Source: CAZMXP01 sp964570285
Lineage (GTDB): Bacteria > Planctomycetota > PLA2
Length of the DNA: 64,000 bases
Direction of reading: 5' to 3'
NCBI GenBank assembly: GCA_964570285.1
Contig: CAZMXP010000017.1
Location: forward strand, 1-64,000
Position 1 is the stretch's first letter, and the number at the start of each line of letters is the position of its first letter. Under the pieces are notes generated by a model. The model was not told the DNA's origin. It did no database searches and saw only the letters and a program-made list of their open reading frames with translations. Below, piece after piece: positions 54,800 through 62,037 of the stretch. The position numbers and the translations under genes are program-made.

Positions 54800-55750
54800 T
54801 CACAACCAACGGCGGCGCCGGAAGAACCACAGCATCGCGCCGGCGAGCAGGCCCATGCCCCCCAGCACCCCCCAGAATCCCCTCGGATGATGAAGCGCGG
54901 GCATCATGGCGAAGTTCATCCCGTAGATGCCCGTGATCAGGGTCAGCGGCATCATGATCGTGCTGATGACGGTGAGCACGCGCATCACGTCGCTCAGCCG
55001 GTTGTTCATCGACGCGAGGTAGGCGTCGCGCGCGGAGAGCACGCCGTCGCGCACCGAATCGAGCTGGTCGTAGACGCGCAGGATGTGGTCGTAGAGGTCG
55101 CGCAGGTAGGGCAGGATGCGCTTGGGCAGCACGACGTGGCCGCTGCGCTCGAGCGAGTGGAAGACGTCGCGCTGGCCGCGCACGATGCGCGCGAGGCGCG
55201 ACATGTCGTCGCGCAGTTCGAGGATGGCGGTCATGACCTCGGGGTCGGGCTTCTTGACCGCGTCGTGCTCGAGCCCCTCGACGCGGTCGCCGAGGTTGTC
55301 GATGAGCTTGGAGAAGCCGTCGGTCATCTGGTCGAGCAGCGCGTGCGCGAGGAACGCCGTGCTGCCGAGGTAGTAGGCCGGGTCGCGCATGACGCGCGCG
55401 CGCACGACGTCCGCGACGCCGAGCGGCACGCGCAGGATCGTCACGACCCACGACTTCGAGAGGAAGATCGCGATCTTGCGCGTGTCGCCGCCCTCGGCGC
55501 CCTCCGGCGTGTGCGCGATGAAGAAGAGGTAGGTGCCGAAGTCCTCGAGTTTCGGCGGGTGGCCGATCGCGAGCGCGTCCTCGAGGGCGAGTTCGTGCAG
55601 GCCGATGACGCTGCGCAGCGCCTCGACCTCCTCCGCCGACGGCGCCATCACCTCCACCCACGCCGGCTCCGGCGCGTTCGCGATCGGGACGCCCCCGACG
55701 CCCTCGTGCACGTCGAGGGATCCCTTGAAGCAGCGGTGGACGCGGATCAT
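54800..55750 (-). CDS. corA: CorA-type magnesium transporter
   Basis: 316 residues. A long cytosolic funnel with acidic and helical segments leads to two C-terminal membrane helices; the pore signature GMN is in LITGIYGMNFAM. Ends with the usual basic tail (FFRRRRWL). ATG at 55750, with TAACAT 8 nt upstream and no ribosome site, so probably leaderless. Confidence 0.9.
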   Translation of the reverse strand: MIRVHRCFKGSLDVHEGVGGVPIANAPEPAWVEVMAPSAEEVEALRSVIGLHELALEDALAIGHPPKLEDFGTYLFFIAHTPEGAEGGDTRKIAIFLSKSWVVTILRVPLGVADVVRARVMRDPAYYLGSTAFLAHALLDQMTDGFSKLIDNLGDRVEGLEHDAVKKPDPEVMTAILELRDDMSRLARIVRGQRDVFHSLERSGHVVLPKRILPYLRDLYDHILRVYDQLDSVRDGVLSARDAYLASMNNRLSDVMRVLTVISTIMMPLTLITGIYGMNFAMMPALHHPRGFWGVLGGMGLLAGAMLWFFRRRRWL

Positions 55751-55765
55751 CCGGCGTCATGTTAG
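55751..55765 (-). promoter_or_regulatory. Leaderless -10 box of corA
   Basis: On the minus strand TAACAT is followed by 8 nt and the ATG at 55750. Confidence 0.5.
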
Positions 55766-55977
55766 GGGGGGTGGGAAGGGAGGGGAAGGGGCCCGTGGTG
55801 TGAGAAGGGGGGGGGCGCGGGGGGTCCGTCGCCCGCTACGCGGGCTATGGGCCCTAAAGGCCCGAGGCGTTCGCCCGCATTGCGGGGTCGCGGGACGGAA
55901 CGGCGGAGGGGGGATCGTGCAGTGCGCGGGAATTGGGGTAGGGTGGGTGGTGCGGATAGGGCGGGAGTCGGACAACA

Positions 55978-56352
55978 ATGGCGCAGGCGGCGGGAGAGGA
56001 TGAGGAGCGGGCGCTCGTGAGGGCGTTCGCGAAGTTCAATATCGCGTTCCCTGGCGTAGTCGGTGAGATCCAGCGCCCGAGCAGGGCAGGCGCCCAGTGG
56101 GTGCTCGACGTATTCGGAGTGGCGGAGGGTGACATGCGTTCCGCGACCCGCACGCTGGCGGCCCTGATCGTGGACCAGGAGAACGTCCTCCCGGGTCTCG
56201 ACGCGACGGGCGTCGCCCACTCCGAGGCGGCGACACGGGAGCACTACCCCAACCAGTACCGAAAGGTCGTGCTGAAGCGCGATCGGGACCGCGCCCGCAA
56301 GGGCAGCGGCGGAACCGGCGCCGGCGGTCCGCCGCGCGGACCCGTCATCTGA
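55978..56352 (+). CDS. Small hypothetical protein
   Basis: 124 residues: an acidic N-terminus, VRAFAKFNIAFPGVVGEI, a middle with VLDVFGVAEGDM, and a basic and glycine-rich end (KRDRDRARKGSGGTGAGG) that could bind nucleic acid. No family recognised. GGGAG about 10 nt upstream. The gap before it (55766-55977) holds G-runs (G9-CGC-G6 near 55808) and a GCCCG-CTACG-CGGGC hairpin, no gene. Confidence 0.45.
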   Translation: MAQAAGEDEERALVRAFAKFNIAFPGVVGEIQRPSRAGAQWVLDVFGVAEGDMRSATRTLAALIVDQENVLPGLDATGVAHSEAATREHYPNQYRKVVLKRDRDRARKGSGGTGAGGPPRGPVI

Positions 56353-56533
56353 TAGCGCAGTGGATGCGTGCGACCGGCGCACGGTCGCGGAACCGTGCGA
56401 GCGGGTGGAGGCGGACGGGGGACGGGGGACGCCTGGCGGGGCAGGCGTGACCGCGGACGGGTGGAGGCGAGAGGCGCCCGGCAATGCGCGCGCCCGCTCC
56501 CTGAGCGCCCCCCTCCCCAGTGTGGCAAGAGCG

Positions 56534-56607
56534 TGGGGCCGACAGGACTCGAACCTGTAACCCACGGATTATGAGTCCGCTGCTCTTACCGATTGAGCTA
56601 CGGCCCC
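56534..56607 (-). tRNA. tRNA with CAU anticodon (Met, possibly Ile2)
   Basis: A 74-nt cloverleaf: acceptor GGGGCCG/CGGCCCC, D stem GCTC/GAGC, anticodon stem GCGGA/TCCGT with loop CTCATAA (anticodon CAU), T stem ACAGG/CCTGT, and discriminator A. No CCA is encoded. Whether it is elongator Met or lysidine-modified Ile2 cannot be told by eye; the anticodon stem is Met-like. The gap 56353-56533 before it holds nothing I recognise. Confidence 0.9.
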
Positions 56608-56797
56608 GCGCGCGCGCAACTGTAGCAGGGGCTAGGGGTTACGTCAATCGGGGAGACGTTCCACGGAGGGGCGTTTTGGGGCCTGATGATCATCCTGTCA
56701 CTCATTTCCGGAAATGTGCACGGGGCGGGCGCGTACTGGCGGCGGAACGCTGAGCCACCGGGGCTGAGGGTTTCGGCGGCGGGGTGATCTCCGGCGT

Positions 56798-56825
56798 GAG
56801 CAACGGATCAAAAGTCCGTGGGTTA
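56798..56825 (+). repeat. tRNA-like remnant (D-stem to variable loop)
   Basis: 28 nt matching the corresponding segment of the nearby tRNA at 22 positions, in opposite orientation, with an ACGGA/TCCGT stem. C at position 33 and no T arm make it non-functional. The gap 56608-57072 otherwise shows nothing recognisable. Confidence 0.35.
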
Positions 56826-57072
56826 GCTCGCCGCAGCGCTACCCCTTGCGCTTCTCGTCGCGCCACGCGGCCCGCCGCGCGATCTCGCTCTTCGTTCCGC
56901 CCCGTGAGCCTCCCGTGCAGCGTGTGGCACGAGCTGCCGTCACCGCGGCGGAAGTTTGTCCAGGCGATATGTCTTGCGCGGCGTGGCAGGCGGGCTGTGT
57001 CTTTCGGCGATTGACTGCTCCGCACTGGACGAGTCCCGCGCGTGCAGGCAAGCGGTACTAGCCCCGGATTGG

Positions 57073-57816
57073 CTAGCTGCCACCCTCGGCAGAACGCTTG
57101 AGATCCTCGGGGGACATATCCTCCAGTTCCTCCGCCTTCCGCTTCTTGTACGCTTCGAACCTCTTGTGGAGCGTGTAGGCGTACTCGATAACGGCCTCGG
57201 TGAAGTCTAGTAGGTCCGAAGCGTCCTCTGTGGACACCCGCGCGTCGGGATCGTGCGCCGCAAAATTGCCACCGCTCTGTAGCGCGGCGGCCCAATCCTC
57301 CAGTCGGCCCCCGATCACACCGAGGCGCTTCAGCTCCTCCAGCCTCTTGGCCAGAGGCTGCTTCTTTCCGCCTGACCCGAACTCATGGCATAACACCTCC
57401 AAGGTGCGTCGGCACATGATCGCGGTGGCCGTGAAGCACGATGCCCTGAAGCACGCGATCGCCTCACTGAACGATCTTGCCACAGCCTTTGTGGCCCCAG
57501 CTGGCGGTACACGCCCGAGAGGGTATAGGAGTTCTTCGGCTTCGTATCGGTCGCTGGATTCAACGATGATCGGCAGCTCACATCCAGGGCATTTGAGAAT
57601 GGACACCCACAGGGTGTCGAGAACTTGGCCGTACTCGTCGCTGTACTCCCGCTTGTAACAGTTCAGGAGCATCGCGGCGACAAGCGAGTTGCAGCGCGCG
57701 CAGTGGGAGTTGCGCGTTTCCGGAGCAGGCACAGCGGCGGACTTCGAATCTCCGCCTGCGGCCCCTGCACTTCGCGGAGACACTGTGCGCCTAGACTTGC
57801 GCTGTTTCGAACTCAT
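57073..57816 (-). CDS. DUF4145-like protein with zinc ribbon
   Basis: 247 residues. Two CxxC pairs (HCARCNS and LKCPGCELP) suggest a zinc ribbon; the later part (CRRTLEVLCHEFG, GNFAAHDPDARVSTEDASDLLDFTEAVIEYAY) matches the DUF4145 helical domain, often found beside restriction and other defence genes. Its ATG overlaps the preceding stop (ATGA). Last gene of the defence-like operon. GC content looks lower than in most of the window. Molecular function unknown. Confidence 0.65.
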   Translation of the reverse strand: MSSKQRKSRRTVSPRSAGAAGGDSKSAAVPAPETRNSHCARCNSLVAAMLLNCYKREYSDEYGQVLDTLWVSILKCPGCELPIIVESSDRYEAEELLYPLGRVPPAGATKAVARSFSEAIACFRASCFTATAIMCRRTLEVLCHEFGSGGKKQPLAKRLEELKRLGVIGGRLEDWAAALQSGGNFAAHDPDARVSTEDASDLLDFTEAVIEYAYTLHKRFEAYKKRKAEELEDMSPEDLKRSAEGGS

Positions 57817-58787
57817 AGGTCCTCGAACTTCTTCGCCTCACGCAGACGAGCCATTGACGTATACCGCGGACCCTGAGGCGCCTTGCCGCGTCCGGCGGCG
57901 GTGACCTTTATCGGCGCGATCTCCTTCGCGGGCTCGGCGAAATTGACCACGTACTTGCCCGTGTCCTTCCACTGCTCGATGGAACGGACGGGGGCCCAGT
58001 GCGTGATGGCGGAAGTAGGGGCCGTGACGTATGCAGCTATGTACTTGATCCTCGCGATGCTTCCCGCGTGGATGCGGATGTGATGCCACCGGTTCTCCCC
58101 GAGGAAGGTCCTCTCGAACCCGTCGGGGCGGGCCGGCACGACAATCATGTCGATCTCGGCCGGATCTATCGGACCCGGCCCCCCGCTAGGAATCGCCTCG
58201 ACATCTTCGAAGAAAGGCTCGAATTCGTACAGGTGCTCCCCGTCGCTGCCCACGAACTGCCTCACCTCCAGCACGTCGACACCGAACTTGAACTTCTTCA
58301 CGAGCACGGCTTCGAGCTCCTCGACGAGTTCGTCGATGATCACGAGCGCCCCGAATCCGCCGTCGTAGATCATGCGCTCCAGCAGGTAGTCGACGTTGTC
58401 GAAACCGTTCTCCTTCGCGTACTTCTGGCAGAGGGCGCGCCGGGGAGCGTCGGCATCGAGCGCCTCGCGAAGCACGCGCTTTACGGTCTGGGGCTCGCTC
58501 TCGAAGGCGAGGGAGAACTCGAGGATCTGCACCGCGATGTGCTTGATCGGCTCGTGCCTCGCTAGTTCCACCTCGACCACGTACAGGCGCGGCTCCCGGC
58601 GGCTCGACAGGTCGATCAGGTAGCCGTCAGGGATGTTCTTCTTCGTGCCGCCGATCTTCTTCTTCACGTCGACGTAGATGCGCGCGTGCCCGAAGAGCGG
58701 CTTGTGGAGTTTGCGGATCGCCGCCTCAAGCGACGCCTCGTTAGCATAGGGCTCGGGTTGGTAGGTGACCTTCTGGCTCCAGAGCAC
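57813..58787 (-). CDS. Putative PD-(D/E)XK-like nuclease-fold protein
   Basis: 324 residues, no clear named family. The part PDGYLIDLSSRREPRLYVVEVELARHE (about residues 56-82), with an acidic residue, then ExE after a strand, and the helix IKHIAVQILEF, resembles the active-site core of PD-(D/E)XK nucleases such as NucS. The C-terminal half (about 170-324) has mixed strands with no match. GTG at 58787 is the likely start because GGAGG is 5 nt upstream; it begins 1 nt after the helicase stop. A start at 58832 is the alternative. Confidence 0.5.
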   Translation of the reverse strand: MLWSQKVTYQPEPYANEASLEAAIRKLHKPLFGHARIYVDVKKKIGGTKKNIPDGYLIDLSSRREPRLYVVEVELARHEPIKHIAVQILEFSLAFESEPQTVKRVLREALDADAPRRALCQKYAKENGFDNVDYLLERMIYDGGFGALVIIDELVEELEAVLVKKFKFGVDVLEVRQFVGSDGEHLYEFEPFFEDVEAIPSGGPGPIDPAEIDMIVVPARPDGFERTFLGENRWHHIRIHAGSIARIKYIAAYVTAPTSAITHWAPVRSIEQWKDTGKYVVNFAEPAKEIAPIKVTAAGRGKAPQGPRYTSMARLREAKKFEDL

Positions 58788-58788
58788 A

Positions 58789-61700
58789 TCAACCTCCGGC
58801 GGCAACCGCCATCCAGCAGACCAACAGGACATCGCTCTCCCGGATCGCGGGGAGCGGCTTCGGCGGTTCGTAGGGCTGGAGGCCGAGGTCGCGAATGGCC
58901 TTCCAGAGGGATTCCGAGGCTTCCTGCGGCCTCGCGTCGGCCCCGCGGATGGCCTCGTGGATCAGGCGCTCAACGCGATAGCCGCGCGGGGCGAGTAGGG
59001 ACGCCGTGGCCCGGTCCAGATCCTCCTGCGTGGCTCCCGCGGGGGGATTGGCCCGGAGGTGGTCGGCGGCGCGCTTGAACGCCGGGCGGATCGCCGGCTG
59101 GAGGTTGGCGGGGTCGGTCGCGAAGCTCCATTCGGCATAGATGTCTGCGCGGGCGGCCTGCCAGGCGGGGTAGGCGGCCTCGGCGGCGGACTGCGGGAGG
59201 TCGCGGGGCGTCGCCTCGGTGCAGGCGATCCGCCTAAGGCATTCGAGCGTCTCGCGCACGATGGGGCCGCCGCCCGCAGGCACGAACCGGAGGAAGCTCC
59301 GCTCGCCGACGCGAGCGCAGAAGAGGTGGCCGGGGACCGGTCCCCCCGCGAAGCCGGAGCCGATCGTCCACGGAAGGTCTCGGATTCTCGCCTCGCCGTA
59401 GTGTTCGAGCCCGCGCCGGAGCTCCTGGCGGTACTCTTCGCCCGAGTGGGCTCCCGCCTCCTCGCCGCCGGTCTCGAAGAGCGTCGGGTCCTCCTGCCTG
59501 AGCCGCTCGATCTCCTCGCGCGTCTCGGCGAAGACCACCTCGCCGGTGGCGCCGCCGGGGATCACCTCGCTCTCGACGCCGATCGACGCTGCGGCCTGCG
59601 CGAGCTTTCGCCGGATGCGGGTCTCCAGATCCAGCAGCTTGTCGAGCCCCTCGTCGGGGAAGAAGCAGCGCAGGTGGACCCTGGCATGGGGGCTCCCGAT
59701 CCGGTCCACGCGGCCGTGGCGCTGCACGAGCCGCATCGGGTTCCACGGCAGGTCGAAGTTGACGATGTTCCGGCACTGCTGGAGGTTCATGCCCTCCGCC
59801 AGCACGTCGGTGCAGACGAGGATATCGAAGAGGTCGGCGGCACGCTCAGGGGGCGCCTGCGTCGACCGCGGCGCGAAGCCGAAGACCGCATCCTCGCGCG
59901 TGACGCCGTCGCGCGACTTCTGCCCGCTCACCGAGGCCATCCGCCCGCGATAGACCTCCAGGTCGGCGTCGCTCGCGACGGCATCGCGCAGGTAGGCGAC
60001 GATCCAGTCGACCGTCTCCGCGAAGTAGGAGAAGACGAGCACCTTCCGGTTGTCGCGGCGCTCGTCGTCGGACTGGCCATCGTGGGCAGCGCGACGGGCG
60101 AGGTCGACGACGCACTCCCGCAGGGCCGCGAGCTTGGGGTCGGTCGCCGCCGTCACCTTCGCCGCCCGTCCCCGGTACCTCTCCAGCAGAGCCCGGTCGG
60201 CCAGCACCGCAGCGCGCAGCCGGGGCACGTCGTAGCCGCGCGCAGGCTCGGCGCCGTGCTCCCGCAGGAGGTCCACGAGCGCGTCCTCCGACGCCACGTC
60301 CTGCGCCTCCCCCACGGCCGCAATCGCGTCGGCGGTCGGCACGTACCCCGAGTCGAGCGCCTTCACGAAGAGGTCGTGAGATTCGACCATCCGCTCCAGC
60401 GTCCGCACGAAGGCATGGACCGACGACTCGAAGCGCTTCAAGAGCGCGGACCGCACGAGCCCCGTCAGCGCGACCTCGCTCGCCTCCACCCCCGATCCCC
60501 CCCCGCGCCGGAACGAGGAGGGCCGGAAGCGCGCAAGCGTGAGTTCGGGCTCGCCATGCTCCGGCATCACTGCTGCCGCGAAGTCCGCGAAGAACCCCGG
60601 CAGCACGCCCTCCAGCCGGTAGACCACCGCGCGCACCTCGGGCGTCGGGAAGCGCACCGGCATCTCCACGCCGCCCGGCCCCCGGATGCGGTCCGACGGG
60701 TAGTAGCGCTTCACGAAGTGGCGCGTGCGCCGCACCGTCACCGTGTCGAGCACGTCGAAGAGCGTCTCGGGCCGCAGGTCCTCGGGATCGAGCGCCGCGG
60801 CGTGCTCGAAGCGCCGCTTCAGCGACGGGATGCCGCGATCGGCGAGGAAGGCGTCGTGGCCCGCGAAGTAGCAGAGCAGGTAGTAGAGGTCCCAGAGGCT
60901 GTTGTTGACCGGGGTCGCCGTAAGCAGCACGAGGTCGCGCGGCGGCGATCCGGCGAGCAGCGTCCGCAGCGCAGCGGCGCGTTCGGTGTCGGGATTCCGG
61001 AAGGCGTGCGCCTCGTCCACGACGATGAGGCTGTACTCGTCCCAATACCGGCTGACCTTGCCTCCCTTGAGTGCAATCTCCTCGAAGGAAACGCAGTCCG
61101 CCTTGAGGTCGAAGTCGTCGAAGAAGGTCCGCCATGTGCCGTCGCGCAGGGCGGCCGGGGCGACGACGAGCACGCGCTGCCTCCGCTCCTTCACCCGGCG
61201 GATCAACTCGCCCGCGATGAAGGTCTTGCCGAGGCCCACGCCATCGGCCACGACGACGCCGTGGTACTGGGCGAGGATCTTCTCCGCCCGCGCCACGCCG
61301 TCGGTCTGGAAGGTCGTGAGCCGGATGTGCCCCGCCGCGTCGCGCTCGCCCGAGAGCTCCGCCCCATACCGCTCCCACAGCACGCGCAGGTAGACGAGGT
61401 ACGGGTCGTACTCGGCGACGCGCTCCTGGTAGAGCGCCGCGAGGTCGTAGGGCTCGGCCTCGGCCCAGAGCGAATCGAACCACGCCTGCACCCTGCCCAC
61501 GAGCGACGGCGCGTAGTGGCCGAGATTCAATTCGAGGTTGCCGACGAGCCCCGCCGCCGTGAGGTTCGACGAGCCCGCGATGACGCCGTCCTGGTCCGAG
61601 AAGACGAAGGCCTTCCCGTGCAGGAAGCCGCGCGCGTACCTCCGCACTTCGAGCTTGCCCGAGGCGAGGAACGCGAGGAGGCGTTCCACGGAGCGATTCG

Positions 61701-62037
61701 CCTCGCGCGTGAACTCGAGGAGGTTCCGGTCGCCGCGGATGCCCGCCTCGGCCGCCGCGAGCGCCGCGACCACCTGCCGTGCCTCGCCGCGCGGCTGCCC
61801 CGGCAGCGGCACCTCCCGCGCCGGTGGGTACTGCGGCTCCGCCCCGAGCAGCAGCTTCACGCCCGAGAGGTGCTCCAGCTCGCCCGCGAGCATCGAGAAC
61901 CCCTCCGGGTTGAAGTAGCCCGTCGCCACGCAGAGCGACAGCGGCCTCTTGTACGCCTCGCGCGCCCAGCCCATGTGCGCCCGCAGCGCCGCCAGCAGCG
62001 TGTTCCCGTCGCGGTTGTCGACGAACTCGGGCTTCAC
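58789..62037 (-). CDS. PLD-SNF2 fusion helicase
   Basis: 1082 residues. An N-terminal phospholipase D-like domain (about 25-200) with FLHGKAFVF and GSSNLTAAG, the HKD signature, is fused to an SNF2-type helicase: GVGLGKTF (about 265-275), DEAH (about 341), LLTATPVNNS, a helicase C domain with VCTDVLAEGMN, FDLPWNPMRLVQRHGRVDRIGS (about 770). It should track along DNA and could cut or bind it through the PLD part. GTG start overlapping the methylase stop (GTGA) gives coupling. Confidence 0.9.
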   Translation of the reverse strand: MKPEFVDNRDGNTLLAALRAHMGWAREAYKRPLSLCVATGYFNPEGFSMLAGELEHLSGVKLLLGAEPQYPPAREVPLPGQPRGEARQVVAALAAAEAGIRGDRNLLEFTREANRSVERLLAFLASGKLEVRRYARGFLHGKAFVFSDQDGVIAGSSNLTAAGLVGNLELNLGHYAPSLVGRVQAWFDSLWAEAEPYDLAALYQERVAEYDPYLVYLRVLWERYGAELSGERDAAGHIRLTTFQTDGVARAEKILAQYHGVVVADGVGLGKTFIAGELIRRVKERRQRVLVVAPAALRDGTWRTFFDDFDLKADCVSFEEIALKGGKVSRYWDEYSLIVVDEAHAFRNPDTERAAALRTLLAGSPPRDLVLLTATPVNNSLWDLYYLLCYFAGHDAFLADRGIPSLKRRFEHAAALDPEDLRPETLFDVLDTVTVRRTRHFVKRYYPSDRIRGPGGVEMPVRFPTPEVRAVVYRLEGVLPGFFADFAAAVMPEHGEPELTLARFRPSSFRRGGGSGVEASEVALTGLVRSALLKRFESSVHAFVRTLERMVESHDLFVKALDSGYVPTADAIAAVGEAQDVASEDALVDLLREHGAEPARGYDVPRLRAAVLADRALLERYRGRAAKVTAATDPKLAALRECVVDLARRAAHDGQSDDERRDNRKVLVFSYFAETVDWIVAYLRDAVASDADLEVYRGRMASVSGQKSRDGVTREDAVFGFAPRSTQAPPERAADLFDILVCTDVLAEGMNLQQCRNIVNFDLPWNPMRLVQRHGRVDRIGSPHARVHLRCFFPDEGLDKLLDLETRIRRKLAQAAASIGVESEVIPGGATGEVVFAETREEIERLRQEDPTLFETGGEEAGAHSGEEYRQELRRGLEHYGEARIRDLPWTIGSGFAGGPVPGHLFCARVGERSFLRFVPAGGGPIVRETLECLRRIACTEATPRDLPQSAAEAAYPAWQAARADIYAEWSFATDPANLQPAIRPAFKRAADHLRANPPAGATQEDLDRATASLLAPRGYRVERLIHEAIRGADARPQEASESLWKAIRDLGLQPYEPPKPLPAIRESDVLLVCWMAVAAGG

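Noticed and set aside
56784..57014. Short open frame after the tRNA
   Set aside because: Arginine-, serine- and alanine-rich composition typical of random GC-rich frames, no ribosome site, no similarity recognised.
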